From: Pezizomycotina sp. ARF18
Taxonomy: Eukaryota; Ascomycota
DNA length: 64,000 nucleotides
Direction of reading: 5' to 3'
Assembly: GCA_002224055.1 (NCBI GenBank)
Contig: AZLU01000045.1
Coordinates: 1 to 64,000, forward strand
Numbering within the stretch: the first letter of the stretch is position 1; each line of letters starts with the position of its first letter. The notes under the pieces are model-generated. The model had not been told where the DNA came from. It made no database searches and saw only the letters and a list, made by a program, of their open reading frames with translations. Of this stretch, positions 1-12,105 are shown piece by piece. A program made the position numbers and the translations under genes.

Positions 1-3000
1 TTCTAACTTTTCGCGTTTTTCCACGCGCCAGTTCAACTCCCTTTTTTTGGTCTTCCCGTTTCCCCTTCCACCACTCCACTTTTTTGGTCCCCTTCAGTAA
101 TGATTATTCTATTATAGTTTGTTCTATGTTTTATGTTTTCAACAGTATTCTCACTTGACATGCAATCGAGATTGGTGATCCTCTCCTGCTTCCCCGTTTG
201 ATTGCCATTTGCTGAATACAGAGCTGTAATGTACGATGTCGCTCAATTCATGCTCTTTTCTTTCCATGGGACCATTTGGAGCATCTGCCGATTGTCTCTT
301 CCCTAATTGCAAGGAAAATAAAGAGAGAGAAGTCACTTAGAGCAAAATTGTATGAGAAAGAAGGTAAGAAGGTGCAAAAACAGAGAGAAAGGAAAAAAAA
401 AGGGAGAACTTTCGCGAATATCGATACGTCCCAACCACCCCATAGCCCACCACACCTAAAATCCACTAGCGTGGTTGATGAGTTTCCAAATCTCGGCCTG
501 TGTGTGGTGGAGTCGAAAAAGCAATATGGTCACTGCCTTGATTTTGCGAGCTCTGATTCGTATATCTCGGTCGAGTATCACTCGCAGAAATAACAGGATT
601 TCACGGCGTGGCGCAAGAGGGTCAAGAAAAGGACCTCGTGAAAGCCGTCAAGTTTTTTCTCTCTAAACATTGAGAGAGGAGAAAAAAATTCATCATCTTC
701 CAAAAGGAAGACACGAGGAATATGAATGTTTTAATTATTCCTTCTGACATTTGTAATTTTTCGAAAACGGCTGTGGAGAGGATCGAGAAAAAAAAAAAAA
801 AAAAAGAAAACGTCTGTCTCGATGTAAAAATGCTGTCGTCGACAGGATATGCCCTGGAGTTCGAGCTAAGCCATGTAGAGTGGGAATTGTCGACGACCGA
901 GACAACAAGGTTTCCCATACTTTTATTTCTAATATGGAAAATCGCGGTAGAACAAAAATAAAGGAAAAAAAAAAAAAAAGAAGCAGGAGATACTTACGAT
1001 ATTATTAAATATACACCCCCCGAGCAAGTGTGTTCCAAAAAGGTCGCTTTGCATACTCTGATTTATTCACCGATATCGCATTAACGCTGGGAATATCCTT
1101 AGTTAGCAATTGGTTAGTTCCCGCTTTAGTACCGCCTTCACGGGAACAGGCGGTCCTCCCATGAGTGGGTGCGATCAGAGCTCGTAGGAGGTGTGGTATG
1201 AATACCCACCGCAAAAGCTCAAAATTTCAGTGTCAAACAGGCATGCGTTCGGGAGTAAAACTAGAGGTGTTCACTCTGATCCGCCTCAGACATTAGATCC
1301 GGAAACGAGAGTCAAGAGTCGGATTTCTTTAAGGGCATTAAGAGCCAGTCTCTTCCAAGCTCCCTTGCTCCCTTGCTCCCCCATGTTCTCCGGAGGAAAA
1401 CAACAATTTTATTTATCTCATGCTCGGTAGGTCCTTGAACGATAGGCTCTTTGTTCACACTGATTTTAAACCGGTACCCCCCGACCCCGAGTATTAGAAC
1501 TTCCGAAGCCCTAGCCTTCCATAAGTCAGCCCATCTGTTTCTTGATATTCCTCAGGATGAATAACTGAATAGACAAAGAGAAAAAAACGGCGAATAGAGG
1601 AAGGAAATAGTAGTGCAAGGTTATGCTTAAAAACACAAAAGAGACGTGAAAAAAGGGTCCGGACTCCTTTATTCTGACTCTCAACTTTTCAAGCAAGGAG
1701 ATCTCTCTGTATAGTGTTATTCTGCCCGTTCTTTTTCAACGAGGGTAATCCATGAGGGCAGCTTCCTCAGACAGGGTACCTTTCCCCAAACCACCGAATT
1801 CAAGTAGCCTATCATCAAAGCGAATTTTGAAAAAAATTTTCACCAGAATCTCAGATTACTGGCTAAGGCTGTTAGCGTAAAAGCCAAATGGGTAGTTTAC
1901 CATCTGTCAGTGATCGTTGGTCGCTTCAGTTTGCTGCACGAACAGCTGATTATGCATGATGTGATGTGAACCGCACGAAAGAAAGCAAAAAAACGAGGGG
2001 AAGACACCAATTAAGGGAAGCGATGAAGGAAATAAGCTATCGAAATCGATAAAAGTATTAGATTTTCAATCGTTTTTACATGTTATGTTCGTTTTTTCCG
2101 TCCGAATGGAGTCTTTTTTGAGAATAGAATGAGAAAAAAGGAACGAAAGCTGAATGCAAAGGGCCTAACCTGAATTATGATAACGGTGGTGTAGTATAGA
2201 TAGGACAACCACCGCAAGTGCTTGGCCAACTTTATTTTTCGATTTTATTTTGTTTTTCACGATGAGACAGCCTCATAGGAAATCGTCATGAAGCAGAAAA
2301 AACACTTGCGAGAAGTAATAAGAAAAAAACCTTGGAAGTGTTAACAACAAGCAGTTTTCTGCCTTGGCTCATGTTCCTTTACCGTTGGATAGGCAAAGCC
2401 CTACCGAGAAGAGTCAGAAACAATCGCAGTGTTTCTTCACGGGACCTAAAAATTTGTGGCAGTTCCGATTAGACGACGCTCGACGTATCAGAATTCGAAT
2501 GCTTTTAGGGCCGAAAGTCGAGACCTCGGACGGTCACTGTTGTGCCACGAGATGCCCATTTGTTCGAAGAAAAACGGCTAATCTTCAAGTGGCGTCCCCA
2601 AAAAAGATGTCGGAGATCGAAAACAGAGGGACTTCATGCCATCTTCATCTCAAAACGTAGTGTTCAATCTTTTAGCATACGGACTGCAGACGGAGAAACA
2701 GAAGCTGTTCTGTACGAAGGATAGCTTTTTTTTTTTTTTTTTTTTTTTTCGGCCCGGAAACTGGCGGGATGGGGAGCTGTCAACGGCCTCATGACGCGTT
2801 TTAGTCGTCATGAGCTTATTTCGTTCCTTGTTAATAAGAAATACACTAGTAATAAAGGGCCAGTGCGGTTAGCTCAGCAGCCCTCCCGCCAAAAAAAGAA
2901 GGATGGTGTGCTTATATAGTGCCGTGTTATTGATTTTTACTAGAGGCGTTCGGAGAGCACGACATTATCCTCCAAACCTCCTACCACGGGCATGGGCTCT

Positions 3001-5957
3001 TCCTCCCAGCCAGATCTGCCTACTTTTTTAGTGTCCTCTTCCCGCATTAGCGTTGGAAAACCGTCCGATGTCACAAGCTCGTGAGTAAAACGGCACAGAA
3101 CCGAACCACGGTGCTGAGAACTGCGAAGGAGGAGCAGGAAGAGAGAGAAAGCTAGAGCCCAGGAGCTGTTCTGAAAAGGCAAGAACGATAAGGCTAAGAG
3201 AAGAAGTACTGTTATCCATCCATATCGTATCTCCTGGGTTCTTCAGAGGCAGAGTACCGGTATGCTTAGCTTCGGCAAAACAGAAGAGATACCACCGAAA
3301 GAGCTGCTGAATATTTGAGGCTGCCATTTCGATTTTCTTCCCTGCATTTTTTTTACTCTTCCTTTCCTCCCTCGCTCCCTCCCAGAGACTTGGTAACAAA
3401 AGGCAGGTGCTGGTCAACGTAGTACGAGCTTTTTCCTCGTTTCATTCGGTATCTTAATTGGTGTTGATAGCATTAATTAAGTGGGGAAGAAAAGGTAGGG
3501 TATGGTAGAGTAGTAGTATAGTAAAAGCTGAAGAAGATGGGAAAAAAAGGAAAGAAAGAAAGCGGGAAATTTTTATTTGGCTGTACAACAACACAAAATA
3601 ATACCTAGGAAATAGCACCAAAAGATACATTACCACGAAGAAAAAAAAAAAAAAAAAAAAGGGCTATAAACAAAAATGCTGTGATCGCTAAAAGTAATTC
3701 TTACTGGAAGATGAGAAAGCCCTTATATAAAAAAGGAAAAGGGAAAGGAGCTATATAATCAAAAAGGGTATTACTGTTGTCATTTTGCCTATATCGCCTA
3801 TGTCGCTGACCCGATTCAGTGAAGAGCACCGGAGGAAGAAGCAACGACGGGCTTTGTTTCATGAGCAGATCTTATTTTTCTTACTATACATAATGATTCT
3901 CTTTTTCTTTTTTTTGTCCTCGGTCCTCGGGGTCTTGGGGTTAAGACATACATATATACATTACATTATCCTTTTCTTAGAAACCTCACCTTCTATCAAT
4001 CGTTAGTTCGAAAAAATGTAAATGTAATGTAAGTCCAGTTAGCCACCCGTGGCTGGTTGGTTGGATTCGTCGGACCGACTGGACGATATCGCCAGTTGTA
4101 TGCATATAACAGTCTTGCACTTATAGGGGTCTAGGTAGTATGACCTTACTCTACATTATCGCCACGGCGAGCATTTTTTTCTCTTGTTTACTTTTTCGTC
4201 CAATGCCAGGTATCTACGCCAGACCAGCCCAGCCCGTCTTTCTTTCTCTATACCACCTTGCAAGTTTGCAAGCTTTTAACATGTTAATCTGCTGCAATGT
4301 CTTGCTATTATATGCTATGCCTATGCTATGCCATGCTAAAGCAAACTGATTTTCTCCAAAAGCAATAACCCCAGTCAGACGAAAAAGAAAAAAAAAAAGG
4401 AAATATTCTATATCTCTATAAAATGTTTGACGAAACATATCAGTTTGTTAAACTCTGCCTACATGAATGCCTACGGTACATGCCTGCGCCTGCAAGTTTG
4501 CAACTCCAAAAAGAGCGACCTGCGTCTCTTGGGTCATCGAAACTGTCCGATCATGCAGCCGAAATTTTGAGTTGAAATGAGACAGAGAGTCATGCTTCGC
4601 ATCTGACGAAAGAAAGCTCTGGGCTCCTTGGACATGTTTTTCCCTTAGATCCGTAAGCGTAATAGTTGCGAGACTAAGGCGAACGCACGCTAGCGTTTGC
4701 AAAGCAAGTACGAGTGCTTGGACCGTGATCTGTTTGTTAAAAGTTGTTCGCGAACGCGTATTGGTGAAGTTTGAGAAAAAGACGTACGATTACCGCTTAA
4801 ACTGATACATTACGAGTATACTTTTTATAAATTGGCCATATCTCCCCCCTTTTCGGACTTTGGGACTTTTTTCTCATTTCTGATTATATTAAGAAACGGG
4901 ATTTCTCGGTGTGCTTTTCGAAATAAAAAAAAATTTAAACTGCTTCGAATTATCAGGTCACCCGCTATCGAGTTGAAAAGCGGTCATTTGTTGTCCCGCG
5001 CTCGTGGTCGAAATCCTGAAGGTCACTTTAAAACATGATCATGGTGTGATATACATACATCACGCCCTCACGGGTTCGGTTCATACGAGTAAGTTTAAAA
5101 ACCTGAAAGCTACCGATGAGGAAAAACATTTTCGTTATACATAGCTATACATCATACATATTCACGATGACGAAGTCAAAGAAAGAAAGAAAAAAGAAGT
5201 AACGGGTATTCTCAAGTAAATGCTCTATTTCAATTGCCGGTACTACTAAACTACTATGAAGCCGGGCTAACGCCGTTATAAGAAATATTATAATAAAAAA
5301 GGATGACCAAAATAGATAAGATATATATATTTGAATCCAGAAGAATAAAACAGATCGAATCCGAGTGAATTTTGCTATTGAAGAACGCTGCTCCAAAGGG
5401 CAAAGAAGTGGAAAGGGAAAACGGGAGGAAGCAATCCAACTGCTAACGCATTACCAAGGGGTGAGCATGACGACGGACGAACAAAAGCTCCGTGAGTGAT
5501 AGATAACCAAAGAATCCAAGCACGGTTGCCAAATCGATGCTGAAAAAACGAAAGGAGTCGGAACCTACTTCTCAGCGCCTGCTAAACACGAATAACCAAG
5601 AAAAGCATAAAATGAAAATATTACTTCGTCCATATCGTCAATCATCAACCGTCTATCCGTCTCTTTAGGCCGAGATCATCAGGGCAATCTTTTCCCGAAT
5701 TTTCCTCTGCCTTGGTACTATTTTTTCTTTCTTTTTTTGGTAATTTTCTATTATTTCTTCTTGTTCTGTTTTTTGTTAATATTATTTATCTTTTTAATTT
5801 GTTTTTGGCCTGCTCAATCATATACATTTTCTTCCTTTCTTTTTACTTTTTTACTTTTTACTATTTCTTTCTGATTATCCCTCCCATCTTAAATCTTGTG
5901 ACTCCCTGATGATCTTCCTTGATTTTTTCTCTTCCTTGTTCTTTCTGTCTTCACTCC
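1..5957. other. Intergenic stretch without a supportable gene
   Basis: No family-like protein was recognised on either strand. Open frames here are at most about 130 codons, mostly low-complexity (Phe/Leu/Ser- or Lys-rich), and do not join across plausible introns into anything conserved. The stretch holds homopolymers (A18 near 787, T24 at 2726-2749, A20 at 3641-3660) and a T-rich block at about 5710-5880 just beyond the RED5 stop, which probably includes its 3' untranslated region. A small perfect inverted repeat, AGCCAC/GTGGCT, lies near 4040. A lineage-specific or non-coding transcript cannot be excluded. Confidence 0.5.
2726..2749. repeat. T24 homopolymer
   Basis: An uninterrupted run of 24 T between a weak open frame and GC-richer DNA. 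It is one of more than a dozen A or T runs of at least 18 bases in this window; no target-site duplication was seen around it. Confidence 0.9.
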
Positions 5958-7956
5958 TCAGAATTTGATATAATCTTGCTGGGTCGAAATATCCTTGTCT
6001 TTGTTGGAGTCAACTGTAGGGTTAGAAAGAAATTCTTCTTCGCTGAAAGCGTCAGAATCAACATCGTCACTATCGAGGACCTGTTCCTCTTCGTCGTCGC
6101 TAGAAATGTCGCTAGAGTCCTCTTGTTCACTAAGATCAGAGGCGGCGGCGGCGGCCTTAGCTTCGGCCGCCAACCTGCGCCGAGCGGCGTGCTCAATATG
6201 GGGTAATTTGCACGACTTATCCTTACAGACACCTTTCTCGTCGTAGTCAGGGCACTCGTAGATGTGCTTCTCCGCACAGTTCGCGCCTTTGTCACAGTAT
6301 CCTTCCTTAGTGAAGGCACGGCATATCTTGGCCGCGGGGTTAACTTTGACGTGAGCATATTTGCAAGTGGGGTTGGTGCAATTTCCTCGTTGGAAATGTA
6401 AACAGAATGGGACCCGATGGGGCGTGGGATCATGGGAAAGATCGCACAGGATCCCCTCGGGCACGTATCCTGCAAATACTTGGGACAGATAGCCACACGA
6501 TTGGGGTCATGAAGGTAAGGGCACGACATGCCTCGATTACATTTTCCTAAACATTGTATTAGTGTTATGGTCAGCTTCCGCGGAAATCCTAACAAAGGAA
6601 AATATGTGCAATAAAATTATGTGTTTAACAAAGAATGGTTTAACGTGAAATGTCTCTACTGATACTGTCCGTACAAGCAGACGGAGTTGAGCTCAGCTGC
6701 TTGAAATGGCACCCGTATTGAAGTAGTTGACTTCTTTGATAATTTCATGAGAAAGGAGAAAAAGAAGGGAAAGGGAAAGTTGTGTGGCGTTTCTAAGTAA
6801 TAGTTACCAGTTTGCGTGAAAAATTTGCACGGCTTGGAAATCTTGTGCTGTTTGACATTTCTGTAGTGGAATGGAATCGTAATTAGACCCCTGTTAGTAG
6901 TAATCCTAAGCAGATAGGAATGGATTCCAAACTGGACATACCGCTTCACTTTGACAAATCCGGCGCGCCAAAGATTCCGGTCTTACTTCGCACGAATTTG
7001 ACACCGCCTACTACGGCTGACTTTGGAGTCGGCGTTCCAGAATCCTCTGCAATAAAAAAAATATTATCAGTATCGAACGCTTCCTCTTTGATAATAATGA
7101 AGACGGAAAATGGAATATTATACTTACCGGGCAATTTTAACAATTTGCTGCCACCGGAGCCAATCTTATATCTAGCACCTCCGATTATGACTTCGTGCTG
7201 TTGTGTGGTTGTCCACCAGTGGTGACGTTCTTCCGGAGTAAAAAGAGTTTCAGCTTAGCTTTATCCCGCTCTTCCCGTCGTTTAATCTTATCTTGCCGAG
7301 TCTTTTCCATAGCTTTGGCCCTCGCTGTCGCTTGCTGCTCGTAAACCGAAGTGTTGATTAACTGCATGTGCCTGTCGCGTTTGGCGATCCAGCCACCAGG
7401 AGGCTGTTGCGAGTCACTCAAAGATCCATCCTGGAGGGCTTCCTCGGCCGGTGTTGTAAATCCTGGGGTTCCAGAAGGAGTGCTTGGTCCGGAGTTACTG
7501 CCTCCATTGAGAACAAGGGTCCTATGCCTGTGGCCAGTTGGAGCCGCGCGACCACCACGTCCGCGTCCACGGAAGGAAGACGCACCACGTTGCGATGGTA
7601 TCCAGTACGGTGATCCTCGTCCCATGCCACCTGCACGCACAGAAGATGTTAAACCAACGGAGCGTTCAGAGCGCAGAGGATACGTACGGGGATAGCTCTG
7701 GCTATATTGCGAGTAGCTTGCATGGCTGCTGCTGTTGTCATAGGTACTGTAGTTCGGGTACTGGGGTAGCCTTGTTGCGGAGGTGGTGCTCCAGATCCAC
7801 TCTGAGTCTTCATCCGATTGATTTGTCCTATAAAGGCGTAGACAGGTAAGTGGAAAAGAACATTTGTAATCTAGGAGGGCAAGGAGGGGACAGAAAGGAG
7901 GGAACCAAACCTGCTAATTTGCCGATTCTCGACATGAGAAGCTCATTTTCCGACAT
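5958..7956 (-). CDS. red5: Red5/ZC3H3-like CCCH zinc-finger protein
   Basis: Likely orthologue of fission yeast Red5 and human ZC3H3, nuclear RNA-binding proteins of the MTREC/PAXT-type RNA surveillance machinery. The start ATG (7956) gives MSENELLMSRIGKLAGQINR, the usual N-terminus of the fungal family, split by an intron (7828-7910). Exons are about 7911-7956, 7688-7827, 7128-7630, 6942-7046, 6808-6860 and 5958-6546. An Arg/Gly-rich segment and an INTSVYE..R.KAMEKTRQ helix precede five CCCH fingers beginning CKFFTQTGKC, CPKYLQDTC, CLHFQRGNC, CRAFTKEGYC and CPDYDEKGVC; the C-terminus is acidic. The intron at 6547-6807 carries an ACTAATAC branch site. Four single-base shifts break the frame (near 7775, 7195, 6975 and 6455, the last inside finger two), each needing one extra base. 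These look like sequence errors. The gene is head-to-head with ALG6. Confidence 0.85.
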
Positions 7957-8834
7957 ATTGACAAGAAATATGAGTCGTAAGATATACCGAATTCGTTTTC
8001 TAGAAGATAGATATAGGCGCTTTCAACTCGTTCCGGACCTGTTTCTACGATCTTATTGCAATGGAAAAAAAAAAAAATTTTTTTTTAATATCTACGAGGG
8101 GAAGGGAACTAGGGCTTTTACGTCTTCTTTCTTCAAATCTCGATAAGAAATAGTATAATAGGAGTAACAAGATTTGTTTATCTCGATGAAGCGAAATGAT
8201 ATTTGATGATAGGGGGGGATAGGGGGAATGGGAAGATAGTGGTATAGAGATGAGGAGATGATGATGGATGAGATGGGATGATGTAGTGATTCAGAGAAGA
8301 AAGTGGTGGATAAATAAGAAGGGAAGGGAATTGAAATGGAAATTGCCGGCGGCTAAAAGAAAAGGATGATTGATATATTTATCTTTTTTTTTAGTCACAC
8401 GGCCGACCGATAAAACCTTAGCAGAACCGATTACTAATCAGTGGTCACGTGACTGTACTCAAACCCGAACTTCGGAATTTTATCATCAAGTTATGTTTCT
8501 TTCAGTTTTTGAAACCGCCTTTGTCCTATTATTTACCCATAAAGGCCTGCTGCGATTGGAGGGATTGATTCGAATAATAATGGAACAACTATCAAGGGTA
8601 TTGCGATATTAAGTAGTGAAAGCTGCGAAAGTTAGTTGAGTGAGTAGCTACCGAAGCTTAGCTACTATTCGCAGGTTGTGCTATTGGGCTATATAGCACG
8701 CCTTATACTACAGCTACTTTAAGCTTTGACTTTTATCACCACGTAACCTTTTCAATTACTAGAGTATCTTTTGCCTGTAATTTGAGACGAAGTTGCGTAC
8801 TTCTCTATTCGATTGCTTCTCTCAGTCTTCAGAG
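7957..8834. promoter_or_regulatory. Shared promoter region of RED5 and ALG6
   Basis: An 878-bp intergenic gap between two divergently read start codons, so it must hold both promoters. The middle (about 8205-8350) is a purine-rich, pyrimidine-poor stretch on the plus strand with repeated GATGATGG/GATGAGATG units. An A13/T9 run lies near 8069-8090. A perfect palindromic E-box is at 8444-8453. No gene was recognised inside. Confidence 0.6.
8444..8453. promoter_or_regulatory. Palindromic E-box GTCACGTGAC
   Basis: A perfect 10-bp palindrome around CACGTG, in the divergent RED5/ALG6 promoter. The flanks match the preference of fungal Cbf1-type bHLH factors (GTCACGTG). It lies 391 bp from the ALG6 ATG and 488 bp from the RED5 ATG. 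That a protein binds here is inferred from the motif alone. Confidence 0.45.
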
Positions 8835-10676
8835 ATGTCCTCACCTACGCCTTCCCAGCGTAAGAGGAGGAAGCCCGTTCGAACGGCATCCATTGCGCTA
8901 CCGGTGCGAGAATTTCCACTAGCGTCCCTTCTCTACCCGTTACGGACGACGACGAACCAATGGCTAGTTTTGCCGACACTGCTGATAGGAGTTTTTCTAT
9001 ATCGTTGGGCAGTGGGATTCGGACCTTACTCTGGTGCGTTGCAGCTTAATCACAAATATGCGACTAATTATCCAGCAATTTTATGAGTTATAGCTTGCTA
9101 ACATTTCAAATTACAGGCCAGGGACACCGCCATGTTCGGCGATTTCGAAGCCCAGAGACATTGGATGGAGATCACTAACCACCTCCGGATAGGAGAGTGG
9201 TACTGGTACGACCTTGAGTGGTGGGGGCTGGATTATCCCCCCTTAACCGCATACCACAGCTGGCTGTGTGGAAAAATTGGAGCTTTATGGCCCCGCACTG
9301 GTTCGCTTTAGATAAGTCGCGGGGAATAGAGGAAGATAACTTGAAGGTGTTCATGAGAGCTACTGTTGCGGCCTCGGATTATCTCACTTTTATTCCCGGC
9401 ACTGTACTGTTTGTGCGACGGTGGGAAGGCAGACGCATATTGATAAGTATGACCAGGTATTATTCTCCCTTCAAGTTATTTTTCATAAGATTTCATTTCA
9501 GCAAGCTTTGGTTAAACTAATTTTTAATCGCCATCTCTCGTAGGCAGTCTCAATTGCAGCTATCTTGATGCAACCGGGCCTGATGATCATAGACTACGGT
9601 CACTTCCAATACAACGCCGTAATGCTTGGTTTCTCCGCCCTCGCTATCACAAACTTTATCCAGAATCGGCTACTGTGGGGCTCGATACTCTTCGTGTTCG
9701 CATTAGCATTCAAGCAGATGGCGCTGTATTACGCCCCTGCGATCTTCGCGTACCTACTGGGCCTCTGCGTGAATTTCTCCGGAGGTACTCTAAATATCGA
9801 CTTTGTCCAGCTTGCGCTTTTGGGCGTCACCGTCATCAGCAGCTTTGCAATCCTCGTACTACCATTCGCAATATTCCCCGGCGACAAACACACGCCCATC
9901 CAGCAGCTTTCGCAGATGGTCCGCCGCGTCTTCCCGTTTCAAAGAGGTCTGTGGGAAGACAAAGTGGCCAACTTCTGGTGTGCGACGAACGTGGTCGTCA
10001 AATACCGCGAGAAATTCCCACAAGCAGCACTGCAGGTCGTTTCACTCGCGCTTACCTTGGCGTCGATAATGCCGTTCTGTGTCATACTCTTCCTGAAGCC
10101 GAAGAAGTCGCTGCTCCCGCTCGGCGTTGCGGGGTGCGCGTGGGGCTTTTTCCTCTTTAGCTTTCAGGTACACGAGAAGAGCGTCTTGCTGCCGCTGATG
10201 CCGGTTACGCTGCTTTTGGCGGGAGGTTTGGATCGAATAACGAGGTCGTGGGTTGGATGGGTCAATAACATTGGGATGTTTTCGTAAGTTTCTTCCAGCT
10301 TCTATTGGCTTTAGTTTTCAAAAAATAAGCTGCTAATTATAACCATAGAATGTGGCCACTTCTCCGTCGCGAAGGGCTTCAATTACAGTACATCGTTCTG
10401 ATAGGCCTATGGAGCTACCTGCTCGCCCTACACAAGCTTCCTTCAGATCTATTCAGCAGGGTGGTCCAAGCAGTTTTCTACTCGACTGCCGTGGCTGTTC
10501 ATATCGCTGAGCTCAGCGTCAAGGGAGGCATTGCAGAGCGGTACAAGGATATCTGGGTTGTCGCGAACGTCACCGTCTCTTTCGCAGCGTTTAGTATCTT
10601 TTACCTATGGCTATTGTACCGTATGGTGATCCAGTCCGGAATATTGAAGGAGGGCTTGAAACCGAAGACCGAATGA
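8835..10676 (+). CDS. ALG6: Dolichyl-P-Glc alpha-1,3-glucosyltransferase Alg6
   Basis: Adds the first glucose to Man9GlcNAc2-PP-dolichol in the ER lumen, so it acts late in N-glycan precursor assembly. Exons are about 8835-9033, 9117-9456, 9544-10283 and 10349-10676; introns of 65-87 bases have GT..AG ends. Family signatures seen: [14 protein letters not shown] with [18 protein letters not shown] in exon 2, ALDKSRGIE, and [20 protein letters not shown] in exon 3, followed by many hydrophobic membrane segments and [25 protein letters not shown] and SRGIE fit Alg6 better than Alg8. Total length, about 540 residues, is normal. ATG 8835 ([13 protein letters not shown]) is preferred because the longer frame has no upstream ATG. 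Exon 2 needs about four single-base corrections (two near 9120-9135, one near 9285, one near 9440) to stay in frame; exons 3 and 4 are clean. Confidence 0.92.
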
Positions 10677-11092
10677 TTTTCCATTTCAAAGATTTTTGTA
10701 TAGAGATACCACTGCGAAAATTTTTTAATAGCAGATTTAGAAGCCTAATGAATTTCCGTCTCTATTTACATATGTTTATATAACGTAGTATGAACGAGAA
10801 AATAAACCTCCCATAAATTACAAACTAAGCTTTAACCTTGGTGATTGCGTGTCTATCGCTTTTATAAAAGAGAATAAAGAAAAGGAGTAGTGGATTTGAC
10901 GCCGGGTGTATAATGCAGATGTGCCTTTGTGTATATGTTATCAGGGAGTGGAGATTATTTCGTAAATTCGATGATAAGTGAGTATAGGATCAAAAGTGGA
11001 CGATTGAGCTGCAGACTGCGCCATCCAGTATCGAGTTTCGACAAATCGCGAACGTCGCAGCACATCCACTGTCCTTCTCCCGTACAGCCAAT
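10677..11092. other. Convergent 3' region of ALG6 and COX17
   Basis: A 416-bp AT-rich gap between two stop codons facing each other. It must contain both 3' untranslated regions. No gene was seen. Confidence 0.6.
10801..10806 (+). terminator. Candidate ALG6 polyadenylation signal AATAAA
   Basis: A canonical AATAAA 125 bases after the ALG6 stop, in an AT-rich 3' region. Fungal poly(A) signals are loose, so this is a candidate only. Confidence 0.4.
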
Positions 11093-11418
11093 TCAAGCAG
11101 TCGCGCCTGCCGGCAGTTAAATCCGTAGCTCTCCATGCACAACCTGTAAGCGGTTATCGAGTCCTGGCATTTAATCTCGGCGGACCGCCCGCTGCTGTCG
11201 TCGGCGAACAGCATGCACTCGTCCCGCTTCGCTTTCTCCTCTTGCAGACGCAGCAGGCTAAATTACAAAAGTTAGTAAAGAAAAATGTTAATAACCGTTT
11301 CGCAGTTAGCGGGGATGGATTTTAGAGGCGATGCTTTCTTTTACCTTTGGCTTTGATGCTTCGTCCTTGGCGGCGCTTGCGGTTTCGATTTGCTGCCGCC
11401 GAAGAGTGATTCAAACAT
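11093..11418 (-). CDS. COX17: Copper chaperone Cox17
   Basis: Mitochondrial intermembrane-space copper chaperone that supplies copper to Sco1 and Cox11 for cytochrome oxidase assembly. The ATG at 11418 gives MFESLFGGSKSKPQAPP; an intron (11258-11344) follows KDEASKPK. Exon 2 begins with the copper-binding CCVCK motif, then EKAKRDEC, a second Cys after 15 residues, a C-X9-C pair (CQDSITAYRLC) and MESYGFNLPAGATA before a TGA. This is the Cox17 order, with a longer loop between the first paired cysteines than the 10 residues recalled for yeast. Three single-base shifts (near 11355, 11250 and 11115) break the frame and look like missing bases. An open frame running upstream to 11697 is in phase but has no Cox17 character and is probably leader. 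It is tail-to-tail with ALG6. Confidence 0.85.
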
Positions 11419-12105
11419 GATTCGTAGGAGGTACTTTGATACTGGCAGGATTGTAGCTAAGAATTGCAATTGGTAGGATGTGTTGTTTGCAATGTTATTG
11501 AAGATCGGAATTGAAGTAGTTCGTGAAGGTATTTTGGTTGTCTTTGGATTCGGTTTCATCCGAAATTTCCTCCCAAATGACACGCCGAAGATTATAAATC
11601 GAAAAATTAGGAAAATCCCACGCAAATAAATAAGCGCAAGACAAAAGGCGTTAATAAAGTTTCGCGCGTTTAATCTCGGAACAATACTTAATGACATACC
11701 TGGAGGAACTTCAAAGAAGCCATGGAATGGACGGAGTGGAGGGTCATTTGGTTATTTTATTTGTTTTGTTTTATTTTATTTTGATTTCGATCTCTCAAAG
11801 TCTACTCTAGGTTTGCTCAATTCATGAGCGGATTAACGATCGTTCGCAAGTAGATATATGCATGTTGGTAATATTCATTTACAAGGGTCGTACGTGCTTT
11901 TCTCTTTAGCAGGAGGACGGGAAAGAAGAAAAAATTAATCGGTTTACGCGCTAAATGGGAATTAAAGAAAGGTAGAATGGGGAAGACAAACTCATAACTA
12001 AAAAAAAAAAAAAACGAAAAAGCCTGAATGATGAGAAAGCCAAGAAGAGGTATCGCCGCTTGCCTGGCTTACAAAAGAACATGAGCTTCTTTGTGAGCAA
12101 TTATT
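11419..12105. other. COX17 upstream region and RNA1 3' region
   Basis: A 687-bp gap between the RNA1 stop and the COX17 start. It is AT-rich, with an A14 run at about 12001 and repeated TTTTATTTTGTTTTATTTTATTTT words near 11755-11780 close to the expected COX17 promoter. No coding signal was seen beyond an in-frame open extension of COX17. Confidence 0.5.

Noticed and set aside
3028-3417. A 129-codon minus-strand open frame
   Set aside because: No recognised motif and no exon on either side. Chance openness is sufficient.
5958-7956. Calling RED5 and the other shifted genes pseudogenes
   Set aside because: Motifs, splice sites and stop positions are intact apart from isolated single-base shifts, and normally essential genes share the same defect, so error is the simpler cause.
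11419-11697. In-frame extension of COX17 to a 118-codon N-terminus
   Set aside because: The extension is hydrophobic and basic without family support; Cox17 proteins start close to MFESLFGG-like sequence, so the ATG at 11418 is preferred.
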